From the NCBI GenBank assembly GCA_021234155.1, contig JAJEKV010000149.1, positions 760,956-824,955 on the forward strand: 64,000 nucleotides of DNA, in the 5' to 3' direction. The DNA comes from Isoetes taiwanensis (Eukaryota; Streptophyta; Lycopodiopsida; Isoetales; Isoetaceae). The translations under genes were made by a program, and so were the position numbers. This document shows, piece after piece, positions 1-11,007 of this stretch (positions are counted from its first letter, which is position 1; each line of letters opens with the position of its first letter). The notes below the pieces were generated by a model. The model had not been told where the DNA came from, made no database searches, and worked only from the letters and a program-made list of their open reading frames with translations.

Positions 1-554
1 TTGGTACTTCGTTCAGTTACGTATTGCTTTCGACTTTCCTATCTCTTTATACCTCGGACCAACAGCATTAGCCATTACCCCTCCCCACAAAAAAAAAAAA
101 AACTTTCGATGATGACATGTATTTGGTTGTAAACTCGCTTTACATTTCTGATGCAAATGAGAAATAATATGAGGGGAAGCTAGCTAACCTGACATTAGCA
201 ATTGCTACTCACACGCCACTTAGATATGCTAAGCCAGGATAAAGCCCAATCTTCTTCGCTTGGTTTATCCTAAAATAGGTTTCAGAGGCCTTGTGTCACG
301 AAGGGCGAGGCTGAACCTAGGAGCTTAAATGTTTCCTCAAGCTGCTACAAGCGGAAAGCCTAATCCATTAGCTTGCAGGTTAAATCCCCTCAAGACCCAT
401 AGCACTATGCATTTATTGGCATTGACACAATACCGGATATAATTTAATCGATAATATTCCTGAGGGCGGATAGAAAGGGTAGAGCCTATCATGGATCTCA
501 CATGCTCCATTGATGTGTATATTGGGAATCCATTTCCCGCGACACCATGATGGT
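1..554 (-). mobile_element. LINE remnant (L1-type, same family as the 7.3-14.9 kb array)
   Basis: A decayed piece of the LINE unit that is repeated further right. On the minus strand, 337-561 includes the reverse-transcriptase segment with residues VNANKCIVLW and NGLGFP, matching the clean copies near 14.6 and 18.4 kb. An A14 run at 89-102 is the plus-strand image of the T-run found inside the RT/C-terminal region of every copy. From about 455 the sequence passes directly into the 3'-proximal part of another unit (the stretch ending in cgacaccatgatgg), so this is also a unit junction. It has no open frame of useful length and is non-functional. The left end is cut by the window edge. Confidence 0.8.
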
Positions 555-1320
555 GAAGCATATGTCACCATTTAAGGGTCTAGGCGGGACTCGGGAACAC
601 TACCTCACGGAGTGGTAGCGGAGTGCAACCTTCTTAGAAAAGGCCCGCGATGATTTGGGCCCGAAACCAAATCACCGCTCGAACTTACGTGCAGATTGTC
701 GTCACACTATCCCCTCCCTTCAGGCCCCCCTCCTTGAAGGCTTGCATGGGGGGAGTGGGGACAGTGATGCCAGGGGCCAGAACAGAAAGAGTGGCGTACC
801 ATCACGGACCCCCAACCCTATGCAGGTTGCCCACACCTTAGAGGCATGGTACATCCCCGTCATGCATCACATTTAAAGGTACGGGCGGGTTCCAGTCCCA
901 CTACCTGCAGGTGGTGGCTGGAGTGCAACCCTGGCGAGAAAAGGCCGCGATGATTTGGAGAAACCGTCACCGCTCCGGACACATTAGTTGTCGTCACACA
1001 CAAGACCCTTAAATGTGATGGGGAGTGCAGGCGGTTTAAGACCCACCTACGGGTGGTGGCAGATGTGACCCTAGCAGAAAGGCCACGATGATTTGGGCGA
1101 AACCAAATCACACCCACTACCTGCGGGTGTTGGCCGTGCAGCCTAGCAGAAAAGGCCACGATGATTTGGAGAGCCGAAATCACCGCCCGTGTGATTTGGT
1201 TTTAGATCAATCGTGTTGACAAGCTGACCTACTCCGGTAGTGAGTTAGTCGTCAAGACCCTTAAATTATTTGACGGGTGTAGTTTGGGATAAAACCAAAT
1301 CCTGCGGCTCGGACACAGTG
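555..1320 (-). repeat. Cluster of tRNA-like (SINE-like) repeats
   Basis: At least four imperfect minus-strand copies lie head to tail (about 555-680, 870-970, 1008-1105 and 1115-1200), with a weaker fifth at 1228-1320. On the minus strand each reads: GATTTGGTTTC box, a GGCCTTTTCT stretch, a GGTTGCACTCC-like box, an imperfect stem CTACC...GGTAGTG, a GTTC.GAGTCC-like box, then ACCCTTAAATG. The second and fourth boxes resemble the A and B boxes of RNA polymerase III promoters. The G+C content is well above that of the rest of the window. A tRNA-derived SINE is the best fit, but no A-tail or target duplication was found, so the class is inferred. No protein-coding sequence was seen here. Confidence 0.5.
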
Positions 1321-1349
1321 TCCTTGAACCTACCGAAAAGAGCAAGGAG

Positions 1350-1844
1350 AATCATTGGAAAATGCTGTAGAAATCACGAATCGCTAAGATCGGCCAAAGA
1401 ATGGAGTATATGAACATGAATCAATAATACAATAGCGAAGGCAAAAGCGGGAATACAAGGCGGATGCCTAGAAGGCTCAAGGCTGGCGTTGAGCAGGAAT
1501 GGTTTGACCAAAGAAAGAGATGCCTCACCCATATATCTAAACCGGCCCGATTGGGGCTGACGCCAAATGGGTGAGATGGTGCTAAGTGTGGTTTGGGTTC
1601 TAGAACATTCTAGAACCTTGGAATAGTCCCACATATGAGGAAGGCGTGAAGGAATGTCTTCAACAAATATTGGTAGTGCACTTGGCAAGAGTGTATGGCT
1701 TCATGGCCCCGGAAGGTTCTTGAGTTCAAACTCTAATCTTTAATTACAACTACCCTTCATGCGGTGGCGACCGTCTTTTGTACATGCGGTATATTGATGG
1801 TATGATACGAATATCGTGTCAGTGTGACGATTCCAACTATGGGG
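1350..1844 (-). repeat. Inverted copy of a Ty3/gypsy LTR
   Basis: This block matches the LTR at 6772-7283 in reverse orientation. Shared landmarks are the doubled TTCTAGAA motif at 1598-1617 (7002-7012 in the other copy), the segment with cttcaacaaatattggtag (1655-1675 against 6925-6950), and gaaaatgctgtagaaat near 1360 (7240-7265). It lies downstream, on the minus strand, of gypsy polymerase remnants at 2125-2903, so it is the 3' LTR of a minus-strand element. It is degenerate, and its outer ends are placed only within about 20 bp. Confidence 0.65.
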
Positions 1845-1945
1845 TGCGAGTGATTTGGTTTCCGTCCGGAATCATGTGCATTGGCTTTTGGTTGAGAACG
1901 CGGCTACCTCGAGGTGGTGGGTTCGAGTCCGTCCGATTCCTTAAA
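1845..1945 (+). repeat. Single plus-strand tRNA-like repeat
   Basis: Same family as the cluster at 555-1320 but on the plus strand. It holds gatttggttt, then ttggttgagaacgcgg (A-box-like), ctacctcgaggtggtg, and the clear B-box-like gggttcgagtcc at 1919-1930, followed by ccttaaatgg. It is the best preserved tRNA-like copy and abuts the end of the inverted LTR. It is not a tRNA gene: there is no acceptor stem and no complete cloverleaf. Confidence 0.5.
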
Positions 1946-2124
1946 TGGCGGCGGTATATTTGAACATCTACCCTGATATTCAATGAAACAACCGTAATAA
2001 GGCCAAAGTCGAATAATGATAGATCACACTCATCGATTGACCGATCCCCTGCGAGCTCGAAGACCGGTCGCCATTCCGTTTATGCTTCGAGAGAACTTTG
2101 AGATCGAATAATGACGATTAACTA

Positions 2125-2903
2125 CTAGATACGGCGTGATTCAAGATCATCCTCGTGTACCCCGAGCAAGAGCTGCAACCTCCCGGAAGAATAGTAGTTG
2201 AGAATCCCGTCAGGTCCCTTAAATGTGACATCCCCCCTCGAGCGAGGGATCCCGCAAGCGCCCAGTCGAGAAGCATGCGTTTTACGACAACATATGAGCG
2301 CATGGAAATAAAGTCTGCATGAGCAGAGGCGGCGTGGTGGCTTTATGCCCGAGGGTAACAAAAGCGATTCGCTTCCACGGTCCATTCAAATGGCATCCTT
2401 GGCAGGTAGTGTCAAAGGAAAACTGATCTGAATAATCGGATGGCTTGGCCAGATGCTCGTGGCAAGCGGGAAACCGCGAGAACATGGCGAGCGGATGAGG
2501 TGTTTGCCACTCGAAACGATGCTAACCTTTTTAGGTCCATAGAACTCCATATTGGGTGATCACGATAGCCAAGGGAACTCCACATTATCTGCTTTCGAGC
2601 TGACACTTCAGAGTTTGGCGTATAACCCATGCTCCGCGAAGCCGAAGGACACATCGAACATGCCTCTCATGTTAGATGAGGGATCTTAGAATAGCAAAGA
2701 ATATCATCGGATAAGATGACAACAAAGTCTAAGAACTCTCGAAAACATCGTGGCCATATCTTTGAATCTTTGCCGGGGCATTGGTAAGTCCAAATGGCAT
2801 AGCGATTTAGGCATAGCGTCATCCCGGTCGGGCTTTCGGGGCGATGGGAGTTAGTAGGAGTCTCTGGTGGGCTGGCCAGCCTTTTCTCCCGGGCTCCTTC
2901 CAC
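2125..2903 (-). pseudogene. Ty3/gypsy pol remnant (RT palm to RNase H), minus strand
   Basis: Minus-strand reading fragments show a Ty3/gypsy reverse transcriptase across several frames. At 2670-2810 the pieces correspond to the PFGLTNAP motif, an REFLDFVV stretch and an SDDILCYSK segment, the last containing the catalytic DD. Further left (2300-2650) come the RT thumb and the RNase H entry, including residues like FEWTVEAN. The same region exists on the plus strand at 4370-4740, so the two are copies of one family in opposite orientation. The frame breaks every 30-80 codons and upstream RT is missing beyond about 2810. A dead copy; the family call is firm and the exact ends are not. Confidence 0.65.
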
Positions 2904-3984
2904 ATTTCACGACTGTGTTCATTCCATTGGATAAAGGTCGAGCGAGGGCATTCTTCATCCCTATATCGTGAAATCCAGTTGGAGAATTACAAGTGTTGGC
3001 GCCAAAGTTGGTTATTAGTTGCAAATGCTTGCTTTATGGATAGTCGCGCGTTAAGCCCGTTAAACGCATGCATCCTAGAACTGAGTTGAGCATGCGCCTC
3101 ACGGTGAGTGATTGATGGGCCGGAGATCTCCTCCGGGTGCCGATCCGCCCGGAGATGTCGCCTCGCCGAGGAGTTTGTTCCGAGGGGTTTCTTGTGAGTA
3201 TTTCAGCTGAAATCCTCGGTACTTCCAGCCCTCATCACTTAATAGTCTTGGAGTGCGCCTTGGCTCGGGCTACATAACCGAGATGCAAGATCATTTTCGA
3301 TTTGTTGGTTCGCTCTAGTTCAGTTCTCGCGGTCCGGTCTCTCTACACCAACATCGACCGCCGATCCGTGTAGTATCGTGGGCCCTGACCTTAGTCCTTC
3401 TTTGTTCCATGTTAAATTCATCTTGCCCTTGCTCCGGTTATCATGCACCCTGGGTCGATCCCATATTCTTGATGATGTCCAATCCGGCTCAGTTTGCTCG
3501 ATTCCAGTTCCACATTCACTCGAGTTCTTGCTCGGTCTGTTCTGCTCCGACTCTTGATCCGGTCCTGTTTTACGCTCCGGTTCTTGATCCGGTTCGTAGC
3601 TCGGTTCATGTTCCAATTGCTCTGCTCCGCGTTCTGTTCACAACTCCTTATTCACACTCCACCTTTTGTAGAGGCTTCTTCATGCCCTGGTTTAGGTATC
3701 TCGAAGATTTCTCTTAGCGAGTTCGATAAATCTAGAAGAGTAGAATCCAAGTTCGATTATTTATTTGCAATCGAGGTTCTCGAGTCGGCTGGCTACGATG
3801 ATACCATGGCTTGCTCAATGCTCCAGATAAATGGCGATTTCCTACGATGGTGTTTGACAAAGTCCAAGGCCGGTAAACTCGAGCATCGTCCGCGCCAGTT
3901 GTCCTATTGATTTGCGGTAGGGGGCGGCGTCGCCGCTGTCGATATATGGTCTATCTCTAGCGACTTGAAGGTTTTGCTTGGGAT
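2904..3984. other. Unassigned junction between two opposed gypsy copies
   Basis: GC-rich degenerate sequence between the minus-strand copy and the plus-strand copy. Near 3525-3650 a short phrase (ctccg.ttcttgatccggt) recurs two to three times. Around 3720-3860 a plus-strand reading contains a segment with DYLFAIEVLESAGYDD that could be a gag remnant (gag sits upstream of pol in such elements), but I cannot confirm this. No intact gene, RNA or terminal repeat is seen. Confidence 0.35.
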
Positions 3985-6570
3985 TATATTGAGGAGAATC
4001 TAGCCAGCGGCTTCATTCGACATTCTCAGGTCCACAGGCTATCTTCTTTGTCAAGAAGGATGATTAAGCTCTGACTGGTCGTTGATTATTCGGCCTCAAC
4101 AAAATCGCGATTGCGAATCGTTATCGCTTCCCCGATCCGAGTTGTTGGAGCGACTTCAAAGTGCGCATTATTTTTCACCGAAGATTGATCTTGGGGGTGC
4201 CTAATCTTATTCGGATCGGGGAGGGTGATGAGTGGAAACTTGACTTTTACATTTTCGGTATGGCCATTTGATTACCACCGTTATACCATTTGGACTTACC
4301 AATGCCCGTGATATTCCGACTATATATGGCCAATGATGTTTTTGGTTCTTAGACACTTTTGTTATCATCTATGCGGATGATATTCTTGTTTATTCTAAGA
4401 CTCTCGGCGAACATGAGGAGGCATGTTCGTAGTCCTTCAGCTTAAGTGAGGCATAGATTTATATACCAAACTTGAAGTGTCGGTTCGGCGAGGATAATGT
4501 GGAGTTCTTGGCTATATCCTCCCACATAGGTCTCTATGGACCGAAAAAGGATTAGCATTACAGGTGGCAAACACCTTCATCTGGATTGTGATGTTGGGTG
4601 TTTCCCTGGGTTTGCCAATTTCTATCATTTCATCCCGGAATTATTTGAGGGTACTCTTCCTTTTGATACCTCACGGTCAAAGGATGTACCATTTGAATGG
4701 ATTGTGGAGGCGGAATGCTTTTTATTTACCTGAAGCATGCTTTCACCCGCGGCGCCCGATTCTGCTCATCGCAGTCCGCTTTAAGCCCATATGTTGGCGA
4801 AGCGAGATGCTTGATTTTAGCGGCTTGGTGGGATCCTATCACCGGAGGGGATGACCATGAATTGCATCAATGCGCCTATCACTCCACGAAAGTTTGTTGC
4901 TGAAATGTATCCCATTTATGATGACAAGGAGTTGTTGGCGATGAGTGGATTCTTTTGAGGTAAGGCGTTTTCACGGAGGATCTCCTTATAAAGTCCACGG
5001 TCTACGGATCATACCGAATATTTTGATGCAGCACCGAGTGCTCAGGCATTCGCCAGGCCGGTGGCATACTCAGAGTATTATACCGGATTGATTTAAATCA
5101 AATTGCCGTCACAGAGCCCTCAAGGAAGCGATGCAGCGATGCCGGCGGCTCCTATCTTGAGCCCAAAACTGGGTGATCACACATATGATCGGCAATCCGC
5201 ATGTTATTTTGGGGCTGATGCGGTTCGACTGGCTCTCACTTTGTTTGAGGCCTCATGATCTGACCTTGTTGGAGTACATTTGAGCCTCTACGCCCTCCGA
5301 TCCATTGGCTCAAGATGTATTCTCACACATGAAGCCCGCATCTTCGGCCGGATGGGATCGGTTATGATGCGTTTTGAAGTGCTTGATGGACTTACGCTCC
5401 ATGATGGGCTTCTAATGAGATGATGGTGCTCAGAACCGGGTTCGCCGGGCTTGCCATGATTCACTATGGGCCCAGGACACTTTGGAGGTAACCAAGTCTC
5501 TTGAACTTATCGATTGAGTATTGGTGGCAGTCTTGATAAGCTGCAGCCGAGAAACTTTTAGCGTGATCTGTGACATCTGGCGTGAACTAGGTTCCAAGGC
5601 ATCTTCCTCATGGCTGCTTATTGCCTTTACGGTTCAGTAGGTCCTTGGAAAGTATTTGATGGATTTTTATTGTCGAGGAACTTCCATCTCCGCAGGGCCA
5701 TGATGCCATCCCTTGTTGTTGTTGTTAGCCGTTTTCCAAGATGGCACATTTCATTCCCTTCTGACACTTCTATCTCCTGAGTGAAGCCTAGCGGTTCTCT
5801 TGCCCGAGGTGGTTGCGACTCCATGGCTTACCGGATAACATTGTTGTTAGTGGCCCGCGGCCCTCAATTTGTTGCCGGTTTTGGAAGCGTCTATTACTGA
5901 CTCTTGCATGTGGAGCGTTAAGCTCTCTTAGGACATCACCCGAGTCCAATGGGCCGGTGGGCGCACTAATCAAACCCTTGAAGCATTATTTGCGATGCTT
6001 CATCAAATTATCGGCGGGGATATTTGGGTTGATTAGCTCTTGTTGGCGAGAATTTGCTTATAATAATTATAATCCCACATGTCTCCCGCAGGCCAGGGCT
6101 TCAGATTCTTTATTAGGCCCCGGCGTATTACATCCCTAGGTGGTCTTTGATTGCTCACGGATATGATTCAGTCCAGTCTGCGAGGCGAGGCTCGAGAAGC
6201 TCGCATGCTCGGGATGATCTTGACACCATCTTCTCCGGGCCCAAACTTGCGTTATCGTTATCATGCGGTCGGCATCGTCCGAGCGCTCCTCATTTTGCGG
6301 TTGGTGATCTTGTTTGGCTCTTCGCGTCGGGTTGCCGACAACCGTACTGTAACAAGCTTCGACTCTACCGTGGCTTGAGTCCCCTATCGGATCATTAGTA
6401 GAGTTGGTGATCTTTTAGGTGAGAACTTCAGCCATCGGGTTGACTTCACCCAGGTGTTCCATGTCTTTTGTTAGAACCCTATGGCCGAGAATCCATTTGG
6501 GATCGTTCTCCACCTCCACCACCGATTGAGATTGATGATCATGAGGAGTTAGAGTTTGAGAGATTACGGA
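3985..6570 (+). pseudogene. Ty3/gypsy pol remnant (RT, RNase H, integrase)
   Basis: Frame-hopping plus-strand fragments follow the order of gypsy pol. RT entry near 3985-4160 reads like ASGFIRHSQ and then LNKIAIANRY. The RT catalytic box is readable as YADDILVYS at 4371-4397. The RNase H start shows FANFYHFIPE near 4605, and its later part shows MYPIYDDKELL near 4905-4940. The integrase zinc region appears at about 5453-5515 (CHDSLWAQDTLEVTK), and the integrase core with QTLEALF and AYNNY at 5810-6090. A proline-rich tail occurs near 6500-6550. These enzymes copy and insert LTR retrotransposons in the nucleus. Dozens of stops and shifts make it inactive. It is followed by a polypurine tract and LTR in the expected order. 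Confidence 0.75.
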
Positions 6571-6756
6571 CTCCAAGGTTTCTTCCCATTAAACTGATTG
6601 TATTAGCACATTGATTGGGAAGATTTTCGCCAAGTGATAGACACAGGAGCCTGTAGAATCGACTAATGCTGACGAAGTGCGAGTTTCCTGCCAGTTACCC
6701 CAGAACAAGCCTAGTTTGAGTACTCTAGGCCCGGCCGAGGACTTCGTCGTAGGTAA

Positions 6757-6771
6757 ATGAGGAGGGATGAG
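6757..6771 (+). promoter_or_regulatory. Polypurine tract of the plus-strand gypsy copy
   Basis: The purine-rich stretch atgaggagggatgag directly precedes the TG that opens the LTR at 6772. In LTR retrotransposons this is the plus-strand priming site. Its position after integrase remnants and immediately before the LTR supports the call. Confidence 0.6.
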
Positions 6772-7283
6772 TGTAATGACCATACCGGATATTATCTCTG
6801 ATCATTATACCATTATGCACAAAAGATGAGTAAGTCCTACGAGGATGCAAAGGGCGGTTGCACAAGGCGAGGTTGAAATTAAGCAACCTTCGGTTTGCGG
6901 GATATATTACACTCTTGCCAAGTGCTACCAATATTTGTTGAAGACATTCCTTCAAATGTACCTCATGGCAGGACTGACTATCTCGGAAGGGTTCTAGAAT
7001 GTTCTAGAACCTAAATGCATCTTAGCATAGCGATCTCACCATTGGGTAAGCGATCGGCCCGGATTGGTTTAGATATATAAGGAGGCATCTCTTTCTTGTC
7101 AAACCATTATTCGGTTCAGCGCCAGTCTTGAGCCTTCTAGGCATCTGTCTTGTATTCACGCTTGCCTTGGGGCTATTGTATTGCTCGATTCTTTGTTCAC
7201 ATATCAGATTCTTTGCCGACCTTGGCATATTTCTTCCAGATTTCTTTACAGATTTTCCACGTATTTTCCTTTGTTTTTCTAGT
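6772..7283 (+). repeat. 3' LTR of the plus-strand gypsy copy
   Basis: Starts tgtaatgacc after the polypurine tract and is matched in inverted orientation by 1350-1844. It contains the doubled TTCTAGAA motif around 7002-7012 and a TATA box at 7073-7080. The right end is taken where the LINE array begins (about 7284), so the final CA may have been lost. There is no matching 5' LTR in direct orientation inside the window. Confidence 0.6.
7073..7080 (+). promoter_or_regulatory. TATA box inside the gypsy LTR
   Basis: The octamer atatataa sits in the middle of the LTR, about 300 bp after its start, where the U3/R promoter of a plant LTR is expected. The inverted LTR has the corresponding but altered sequence near 1530-1540. 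Functional activity is not implied. Confidence 0.4.
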
Positions 7284-8584
7284 AGGTTCATGACACCATA
7301 CATACTCATTCATTTAGATTGTTTTCCCTACTTGTCCCAATACTTGGAACTAGATCCTCAAAACTCATTCAATGACATCTGAAATAGTTATAGAACCCTT
7401 CAATCCTACCAATTACATCTAGTCCCTTATGGTAATTCACCCCATCTTCCTATGGTGGGACAGAGCCATTAAAGCCACTTCCATATTGAAGTAATTCTTT
7501 AGTTTCTCAATAGAGATACTTTGCCCCCAAAGCCACATCATAACGATGTTTTCATATAACCCAAAGGGTCACATTGACCAAAGAAGCCATAATGGAGCAT
7601 GTATCCAGAACTTCGATTATATACCACACAGCCATCCAAGTTGGTGTATACCTAGTCCTAGAAAGGGACACACCCAATGCCAAAACTCCATAATCTTACA
7701 AATGTAAAAAGATGTGGAAGAGATTCACTAGCTTTGGCAGCCAAGAGGGCACTGGTCTATGGTCAAAATTCCTCTAAGGACCAACTTCACCTTGGTGTTG
7801 AGACCTCCTTGAAGAGTTGTCCACCGAAAGAATTGTATACTTCTAGAGCATAACGTTTTCCACGAGTTAGCTAGGAGGAACTTAGCTATTGATCCATTCA
7901 CTTGAAGCCTAGCCTCTTCTTTAAGAGGGGAGACACCATAAAGAGCCCGATAAATTCCAGCCACATTATAAATCTCCTAGCACAGATATGACCATTTTTC
8001 GTTGGGGACCATCAACACCAACGAATAACTTAACAGTTTCAAATCTTTTTAGTATCCTTACGCCTCCTTCTCCTCTTTGCACTATAAGTTTGAATGTAGT
8101 CCATGAGATCCACGCACCATTCTCCAAAAATGATGTAAGTTTAGTATCCCATGGGCTCTCCATTTCTTGAAGAGTCGAGGATGAACTAGTGCCAAAGGGA
8201 GGCCATCCTTTTCCCAAACACAAATATTCCAGAATATAGGTATATTCTCCCAACCTCTTTAGGTATTTCCAAGGGGGAGCAAAATCTCTTTCCAAGCGTG
8301 GAGAATTCTCCTCAAGATCGAGAATCTGCCCGGGGCCACCTTTAAAGTTATGGAAATAGGCACCTAGTTCATCCCTAGGGGGGGGCGGTTTTACCTTGGA
8401 TCTTGCATAACTCAAACCCGGTTAACTTAACAAATATCAAAGCGGAGATGTATCTCCTTGTAAAACTCGCCGAGACAAATTTAGCCGCTAATGCTTGAGT
8501 CTCCTTAAAAGGACCTTTTCAAACTAAACCTCCAAAATTTCCTATCTCTACATACCTCGGACCAAGCAACATTAGCCATACCCC

Positions 8585-8628
<44 letters not shown>

Positions 8629-9099
8629 TTCGATGATGACTGTATTTGGTTGTAAACTCCTTTTCGAGCTGATAGTACCGGCGAAAAATATATGTGAGAG
8701 CTAGCTAGCACAACATTAGCAATTGCTACTCTACACGCCAATCGATAAAACCGCGAAAGCGTAACAAAGCCCAATCTTCTTCCTTAGTTTATCTAAAATA
8801 GGGGCCCGAGACCCTTCATATTGTCTGCGAAAGGGCAAGCCAAACCTAGGAGCTTAAATGTTTCCTCAACTGCTACAAACCGGAAAGCCTAATCCATTAG
8901 CACGGGGTCAATATCCCCCTCAAGGCCCATAGCACTATGCATTTATTGGCATTCAAAGACAATACGGATACAATTTCGAAATCAATCAATATTTCCTGGA
9001 AAGACTGTAAGCTCTCATCATCATTTATGGGTCTTTTATTTATGGGGTTTCCATTGTTATTTGCCCGTCATGCCCGTTTTTTTTTTTTTTTTTTTTTTT
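7284..9099 (-). mobile_element. Tandem LINE unit 1 (C-terminal half of ORF2)
   Basis: First of four minus-strand tandem units. Reading the minus strand from right to left: a short RT segment (8880-9000), a long in-frame T-run seen as A41 at 8586-8626, the conserved block NVAWSEVCRDRK, then the C-terminal zinc-knuckle region of plant LINE ORF2 (7720-8420). The 3' end of the unit is truncated by the gypsy LTR at 7284. The right edge is the poly(A) tail of the next unit, visible as T23 at 9077-9099. Stops and shifts are frequent; nothing here can encode an active enzyme. Confidence 0.8.
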
Positions 9100-11007
9100 G
9101 TAAAGTGTAATAAAGGGGTACAATGAGTCCTCACAAAGGACGGATAGAAAGAATTAGAGCCTATCCTATGGATCTCTATGCTCCATTGATGTGTATATTG
9201 GGAATCCCATTTCCACGACACCATGATGGTAGAGAAACCATATATACTCATTCATTTAGATTGTTTTCCCTACTTGTCCCAATACTTGGGACTAGATCCT
9301 CAAAAACTCATCCAATGACATTTGAAATAGTTATAGAACCCTTCAATCCCACCAATTTGCCTAGTCCCTTATGGTAATTCACCCCATCTTCCTATGGTGG
9401 ACAGAGCCATTAAGACCACTTCCATATTGAAGTAATTCTTTAGTTTCTCAATAGAGATACTTTGCCCCCAAAGCCACATCATAACGATGTTTCCATATAA
9501 CCCAAAGGGTCACATGACCAAAGAAGCCATAATGGAGCATGTATCCCAACTTCGATATTATACCAGGCCATCCAAGTTGGTGTATACCTAGTCCTAGAAA
9601 GGGACACACCCAATGCCAAAACTCCATAATCTTACAACATAAAAAAAAGATGTGGAAGAAATTCACTAGCCTGGCAGCCAAGAAGGCACCGTCTATGGTC
9701 AAAATTCCTCTAAGGACCAACTTCACCTTGGTGTTGAGACCTCCTTGAAGAGTCATTCCACCCAGAAAAGAATTGTATACTTCTAGAGCATAATGTTTTC
9801 CACGAAGTTAGCTAGGAGGAACTTAGCTCTTGATCCATTCACTTGAAGCCTAGCCTCTCGCTTTTAAGAGGGAGACACCATAAAGAGCCTGATAAATTCC
9901 AGCCACGTTATAAATCTCCTAGCACGCACATGACCATTTTTCGTTGGGACCATCAACACCAACTAATAACTTAACAGTTCCAAATCTTTTTAGTATCCTT
10001 CTCGCCTCCTTCTCCTTCTCTTTGCACTATAAGTTTGAATGTAGTCCATGAGATCCACGCACCATTCTCCCAAAAAATGATGTAAGTTTAGTATCCCATG
10101 GGCTCTCCATTTCTTGAAGAGTCGAGGATGAACTAGTGCCAAAGGGAGGCCATCCTTTTCCCAAACATAAGTATTCCGAATATAGGTATATTCTCCCCGG
10201 CCTCTTTAGGTATTTCCAAGGGGAGCAAAATCTCTTTCCAAGCGTGGAGAATTCTCCTCAAGACTGAGAAGTGTCGGGGCCACCTTAAAGTTATGAAAAT
10301 AGGCACCTAGTTCATCCCTAGGGAGGGGCCGGTTTACCTTGGATCTTGCATAACTCAAACCAAGGCTTAACAAATATCAAAGCAGAGATGTATCTCCTTG
10401 TAAAACTCGCCCGGAACAAATTTAGCCGCTAATGCTTGAGTCTCCAAAAGGACCTTGCAGCCTAAACCTCCAGCTTTCCTATCTCTACATACCTCGACCA
10501 AGCAACATTAGCCATACCCCCCCCCCAAAAAAAAAAAAAAAAAAAAAAAAACTCGAGGATGACCAGTATTTGGTTGTAAACTCCTTTCTCGAAAGCAGTA
10601 TCGGCCCGACGAAATATATGTGAGAGCTAGCTATCACAACATTAGCAATTGCTACTCTCATCGCCACCGATAAACCAAGGCGAGAATAAAGCCCAATCTT
10701 CTTCCTTAGTTTATCTAAAATAGGGGCCCGTAGACCCTTCATATTGTCCGAAGGGCAAGCGCCAAACCTAGGAGCTTAAATGTTGCCTCAATCTGCTAAA
10801 CCGGTGGAAAGCCTAATCCATTAGCACGGGGTCAATATCCCCTCCAAGGCCCATAGCACTATGCATTTATTGGCATTCAAAGACAATACCGGATACAATT
10901 TCAAATCAATCAATATTTCACCTGAAAGACTGGAAGCTCTCATCATCATTTATGGGGTCTTTTATTTATGGGTTTCCATTGTTATTTGCCGTAATGCCCT
11001 TTTTTTT
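9100..11007 (-). mobile_element. Tandem LINE unit 2
   Basis: Complete copy of the rearranged unit. On the minus strand it holds the junction segment and RT piece (10,740-10,990), the T-run seen as A25 at 10,527-10,551, the ORF2 C-terminal region including the zf-RVT-like part (9,448-10,330), and a 3' UTR ending in ttacactttaca plus the tail of unit 1. A T8 run at 11,000-11,007 separates it from unit 3. The distance from the unit 1 A-run to this one is 1,941 bp. Frames are broken throughout. Confidence 0.8.

Noticed and set aside
1892-1945. A true tRNA gene around the gggttcgagtcc box
   Set aside because: No acceptor stem, no anticodon arm that closes, and several sibling copies with drifting boxes; a SINE-like repeat fits better.
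8505-8774. Frames with long Phe or Lys runs (also near 10,485, 12,661 and 10,432)
   Set aside because: They are translations of the homopolymers inside LINE units, not genes.
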